Assembly (NCBI RefSeq): GCF_014647035.1
Contig: NZ_BMOK01000007.1
Location: 114,890 to 178,889, forward strand
Length of the DNA stretch: 64,000 nucleotides
Direction of reading: 5' to 3'
Origin: Sporolactobacillus putidus
GTDB lineage: Bacteria > Bacillota > Bacilli > Bacillales > Sporolactobacillaceae
Shown: piece after piece, positions 63,465 through 64,000 of the stretch
Layout: every line of letters begins with the position of its first letter
How positions within the stretch are numbered: the stretch's first letter is position 1
Position numbers and translations under genes: made by a program
The notes under the pieces: model-generated
What the model saw: only the letters and a program-made list of their open reading frames with translations
Told to the model about the DNA's origin: nothing
The model's database searches: none

Positions 63465-63628
63465 CTGACTTGCGGCGGATCAAAAAACGCAGGAGGGGTC
63501 CGTATTTTTTACTTCAATCGTTGCACGGTTTTTGCGGTTATTCTCAAATTGATCATTCAAATACTTTGTTCCTCCAGACATGTCTCCTTGGGCGAATGAA
63601 TTTATCTAAGAAAATTTTAAAAGGGTTA

Positions 63629-63657
63629 TTGACAGCGATTGATAAGGATGGTATATT
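63629..63657 (+). promoter_or_regulatory. rRNA promoter P1
   Basis: Consensus TTGACA (63629-63634), 17 nt, TATATT (63652-63657). Confidence 0.85.
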
Positions 63658-63688
63658 AATTTGGTCGCTGTTGATAATTAAATTTTTG

Positions 63689-63717
63689 TTGACAGATGAT
63701 GAATACGAAGGTACAAT
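63689..63717 (+). promoter_or_regulatory. rRNA promoter P2
   Basis: Consensus TTGACA (63689-63694), 17 nt, TACAAT (63712-63717), 60 nt after P1. The leader to 63936 contains the TTGAAAACTGAACAAA segment usual before Bacillales 16S genes. Confidence 0.9.
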
Positions 63718-63936
63718 ATTTATGCACTACCATAAGCAGCAGTTGACAGAAGATGCATTTTTTGATAGGATGTTTTAGCTGTCTTTGTGAATGATAGTTT
63801 TATGAATGTTCCTTGAAAACTGAACAAAAGCCAAGCGTGATTGAAAAAGGGTAAACCCTTGAATCAATTCAAAAAAGCTATGGATTCGAACGCGTATAAA
63901 AGATTGATACGGATAGAAATTATCCGGTAAGTACTA

Positions 63937-64000
63937 CTTTTTGGAGAGTTTGATCCTGGCTCAGGACGAACGCTGGCGGCGTGCCTAATACATGCAAGTC
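63937..64000 (+). rRNA. 16S ribosomal RNA, 5' end only
   Basis: GAGAGTTTGATCCTGGCTCA and the following universally conserved stretch to CATGCAAGTC identify the start of 16S rRNA. The gene runs off the window. Confidence 0.98.

Noticed and set aside
63368..63778. 136-aa ORF overlapping cidR and the rRNA promoters
   Set aside because: It runs through two consensus rRNA promoters and shares 97 nt with cidR in another frame; it is a chance frame.

Overview
The window is a chromosomal segment of a low-to-medium GC, endospore-forming member of the Bacillales. The evidence is a complete spoIIIA operon, spoIVB and spo0A, the Bacillus-type order yqhO-yqhP-yqhQ-yqhR-efp-spoIIIAA..AH-accB-accC-yqhY-nusB-folD-xseA-xseB-ispA-dxs-tlyA-recN-spoIVB-spo0A, and a Bacillales-type 16S rRNA 5' end at the right edge. 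I suspect a Sporolactobacillaceae-like genus or a relative, but that is inference. The arginine repressor gene that usually lies between tlyA and recN in Bacillus is absent.

Host left block (1-24241). This holds a patatin-like lipase, small membrane proteins, EF-P, the eight-gene SpoIIIA channel operon, the acetyl-CoA carboxylase BCCP/biotin carboxylase pair, NusB, folate and isoprenoid genes, RecN and sporulation control. Between ispA and dxs lies a gene-free stretch of about 600 nt whose ends pair with each other. It is followed by a four-helix membrane protein. Position, size and partner match the OLE (ornate large extremophilic) RNA and its partner OapA. spoIVB and spo0A follow, with 0A boxes in front of spo0A.

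Prophage (about 24119-57304, roughly 33 kb, visibly more AT-rich). The element is inserted in the last ~40 codons of spo0A. The phage supplies a replacement 3' end, so Spo0A stays intact at the left junction, and the displaced chromosomal 3' end survives at the right junction. The right junction also carries a decayed 5' fragment of the same integrase gene, so a close relative sat here earlier. From left to right the element holds a tyrosine integrase, small membrane and accessory genes (including a PD-(D/E)XK-like nuclease), a large single-chain RNA polymerase of the SPbeta YonO type with a DxDxD motif, many small early genes, a candidate structured RNA, a Dit-like tail protein, HNH endonuclease, terminase, portal, protease, capsid, connectors, major tail protein, tail chaperones with a textbook -1 frameshift site, and a tape-measure protein. 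No lysis genes or tail-tip/receptor genes follow. Instead the right end carries a ParA/CopG-like partition cassette with an AT-rich repeat, a membrane protein, and a small HTH repressor divergent from a 33-aa ORF. The element therefore mixes temperate siphovirus, SPbeta-type and plasmid traits and may be defective.

Host right block (57673-64000). This holds a tetrahydrofolate riboswitch with the folate ECF transporter subunit FolT, a secreted 3D-domain protein, HPr, a YidC insertase preceded by a 97-aa ORF that has the layout of the MifM stalling peptide (including a hairpin that hides the yidC ribosome binding site), a CidA/CidB pair with a divergent LysR regulator, and finally tandem rRNA promoters and the first bases of a 16S rRNA gene.
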